NCBI RefSeq assembly: GCF_000601455.1 | Contig: NZ_AZQP01000021.1 | Span: forward strand, 1-45,146 | Direction of reading: 5' to 3' | From: Fervidicella metallireducens AeB | GTDB taxonomy: Bacteria; Bacillota; Clostridia; Clostridiales; Caloramatoraceae | DNA: 45,146 nt | Shown here: positions 43,718-45,146 of the stretch, in pieces | Layout of the letters: every line of letters starts with the position of its first letter | How positions within the stretch are numbered: the first letter of the stretch is position 1 | Translations under genes and position numbers: made by a program | The notes under the pieces: model-generated | Told to the model about the DNA's origin: nothing | The model's input: the letters and a program-made list of their open reading frames with translations, nothing else | Databases searched by the model: none

Positions 43718-44002
43718 ATGAACAATGATTACGAGATATACGAAGAACAGATGGAAAAAGTAGCTATTCAGCTTCAAAAAGCTAGATTGGGAGAATATGT
43801 GGATTTAATGTTAAACCCTGGACGAATGATTACCCTTAATTTCTTTGCAGGTTTAGCAAGGGGCTTTGGAGCAGCAGTAGGGTTTGCAATACTAGGAGCT
43901 GTAGTTTTGTATTTTTTACAAAGACTTGTAATATTAAATTTACCTATTATAGGTGGCATTATAACTGAGGTTGTAAAGTTAGTACAGTTAAACATAAGAT
44001 AG
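43718..44002 (+). CDS. DUF5665 small membrane protein
   Basis: This 94-residue protein belongs to a family of unknown function seen upstream of lspA in Clostridia. An amphipathic N-terminus (EEQMEKVAIQLQKARLGEYVDLMLNP) is followed by a glycine-rich membrane segment (FGAAVGFAILGAVVLYFLQ). The C-terminus ends in a second amphipathic stretch. The ATG at 43718 follows AGGAGGGG. It is 10 nt from the next gene. Confidence 0.78.
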   Translation: MNNDYEIYEEQMEKVAIQLQKARLGEYVDLMLNPGRMITLNFFAGLARGFGAAVGFAILGAVVLYFLQRLVILNLPIIGGIITEVVKLVQLNIR

Positions 44003-44012
44003 GAGTGAAATT

Positions 44013-44621
44013 ATGGAACGTAATAAACTTCAATATTTTGAAAATAAGCTTTTACATGAGAAGGAAAAAGTAACAGATACAATAATAAAAATGAAGGAGC
44101 ATGGACTGAATTCAAATGAAAAGGATAATACATCAGAACTTTCCAGTATCGACAACCACCATGCTGATATGGCTACTGAAGTTACAAATAAAGAAGAAAA
44201 TTTTGCTTTATATGACAATGAAAAAAACATTTTACATCAGATTGATGATGCACTAGAAAGAATAAAGAATGGGAATTACGGAAAATGTGAATTGTGTGGG
44301 AATGATATAGATATTGAAAGGTTAGAGTTTCTTCCATATTGTAACACATGTATTAATTGTGAAAACAAAAAACCTGACTATAATACGTATAATAACGATA
44401 GACCAGTGGAAGAAAGAGTGCTTACATATCCCTTTGGAAGAAGCTTTAAAGATATTGATAAAGAATATAACGGATATGATGGAGAAGATACCATACAAGC
44501 AGTAGATTCTTTTAATTGGGTAAATGGAAGCCCACACAACTACGATGACAATTTGATAAGTGGAACAGTAGAAGCTATTGATAATGTCAGCAACCAGCAA
44601 TATAAAAAACAATTTAAGTAA
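44013..44621 (+). CDS. TraR/DksA-type zinc-finger protein (YteA family)
   Basis: The 202-residue product has an N-terminal coiled coil (FENKLLHEKEKVTDTIIKMKEHG), an acidic NHHADMATE segment and a DksA-type C4 zinc finger (CELCGNDIDIERLEFLPYCNTC). The long C-terminal extension is like that of Bacillus YteA and other sporulation-associated members. DksA-like proteins bind the secondary channel of RNA polymerase. Whether this one does is not known from the sequence. A terminator follows. Confidence 0.88.
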   Translation: MERNKLQYFENKLLHEKEKVTDTIIKMKEHGLNSNEKDNTSELSSIDNHHADMATEVTNKEENFALYDNEKNILHQIDDALERIKNGNYGKCELCGNDIDIERLEFLPYCNTCINCENKKPDYNTYNNDRPVEERVLTYPFGRSFKDIDKEYNGYDGEDTIQAVDSFNWVNGSPHNYDDNLISGTVEAIDNVSNQQYKKQFK

Positions 44622-44628
44622 AAATAAA

Positions 44629-44656
44629 AGACTTGCAACAGTGCAAGTCTTGTTTT
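44629..44656 (+). terminator. Intrinsic terminator before lspA
   Basis: AGACTTGCA (44629-44637) pairs with TGCAAGTCT (44642-44650), followed by TGTTTT. Confidence 0.85.
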
Positions 44657-44697
44657 ATGATTTAGATAGTAAAAATGTAGTAAAAGAGGTGAATAGC

Positions 44698-45146
44698 TTG
44701 GAATTTTTGTTCATAATTTTAATAATTCTTTTAGATCAAATATCTAAGTATGTAGCTATGATGAAGTTAGCTCCAATAAACTCAATAGAAATTATAAATG
44801 GAATACTTTCATTTACTTATGTAGAAAACAGGGGTGCTGCCTTTGGTATTTTCAGAGGGAAAAAATTTTATTTAATTGGAATTACTTCAGTGGTAATAAT
44901 TTTAATGATTTATTATTTAGTAAAGAATAAAACATAAGTAATTACTTTAAGTTAAGCTTAATTTTAATAATTGGTGGAGCCATAGGAAATTTAATTGATA
45001 GAATTTTCAGGGGTTATGTTGTTGATTTTATTCACTTTTATATAAAGGATATTTTTGATTGGCCAGTTTTTAATGTTGCAGATATATGTGTAGTTTTAGG
45101 TACAATTTTAATGGCAGTTATTATAATATTTTCAAAGGAAAAGTGG
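44698..45146 (+). CDS. lspA: Lipoprotein signal peptidase LspA, frameshifted and cut by the window end
   Basis: LspA is a membrane aspartic protease that removes signal peptides from prolipoproteins. The start is TTG at 44698, 6 nt after AGAGGTG, giving [21 protein letters not shown] with the first catalytic-region motif [16 protein letters not shown] follows. The frame stops at 44937, but the second half ([22 protein letters not shown]... [11 protein letters not shown], with the catalytic aspartates) continues in another frame. One A added to the AAAA near 44929-44932 restores it. The gene runs off the right edge. Confidence 0.92.

Noticed and set aside
1-45146. CRISPR arrays, tRNA, rRNA, prophage or defence genes
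   Set aside because: No spaced direct-repeat array, tRNA-like fold or phage or defence gene was recognised. The only mobile DNA seen is the remnant at 29-410.

Overview
The window is a low-G+C stretch (roughly one third G+C or less, judged by eye) from an anaerobic, endospore-forming Firmicute of the Clostridia type. Three things point there: sporulation genes (a SpoVD-like PBP, spoIIGA-sigE-sigG, ylmC, spoIVA and a Spo0E-like phosphatase); an oxygen-sensitive class III ribonucleotide reductase (nrdDG); and a T-box-controlled ileS with the sepF/ylmGH/divIVA group. The MurE has the DNPR motif expected for meso-diaminopimelate peptidoglycan. I cannot name the species.

Layout. 1-480: remnant of a small IS200/REP-type (Y1 transposase) element. 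481-2283: ychF on the minus strand, then on the plus strand an unknown 65-residue gene and a 45-residue Spo0E-like gene. 2362-17838: division and cell-wall (dcw) cluster mraZ-rsmH-ftsL-spoVD-murE-murF-mraY-ftsW-murG-ftsQ-DUF881-sbp-DUF881-ftsA-ftsZ. 17901-20585: spoIIGA-sigE-sigG. 20621-24991: ylmC, nrdR-nrdD, nrdG and pgeF. 25003-28263: phoP-phoR-pstB. 28397-33656: DUF512 radical-SAM gene, der, gpsA and spoIVA. 33688-34150: intergenic island with a minus-strand small-peptide unit and a 10-bp phased repeat. 34288-37830: membrane-fusion-like gene, ylmE, sepF, ylmG, ylmH and divIVA. 37834-40927: T-box and ileS. 40985-45146: aroB, mtnN, aroF, a DUF5665 gene, a TraR/DksA-type gene and lspA, which is cut by the window end.

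Regulation is the richest part. A consensus-perfect sigma-H promoter lies before mraZ and a one-mismatch copy lies before ftsA, so the cluster looks tied to the onset of sporulation. The start of the mraZ transcript carries phased MraZ boxes, and an inverted copy sits on the predicted start site of the Spo0E-like gene about 300 bp upstream. Further sites are a NrdR-box pair before nrdR-nrdD, a four-repeat PhoP-box candidate before pstB, a long-spacer Spo0A-type promoter before spoIIGA, a sigma-F/G promoter and RBS-sequestering hairpin before sigG, and an isoleucine T-box.

Quality warning. Eight otherwise normal genes (rsmH, murE, ftsZ, nrdD, the DUF512 gene, der, the membrane-fusion-like gene and lspA) are broken by nine single-base shifts, most in or next to homopolymers. 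Several of these genes are indispensable and every downstream part is intact, so these are almost certainly sequencing or assembly errors. Coordinates for those genes are given for the whole repaired gene.
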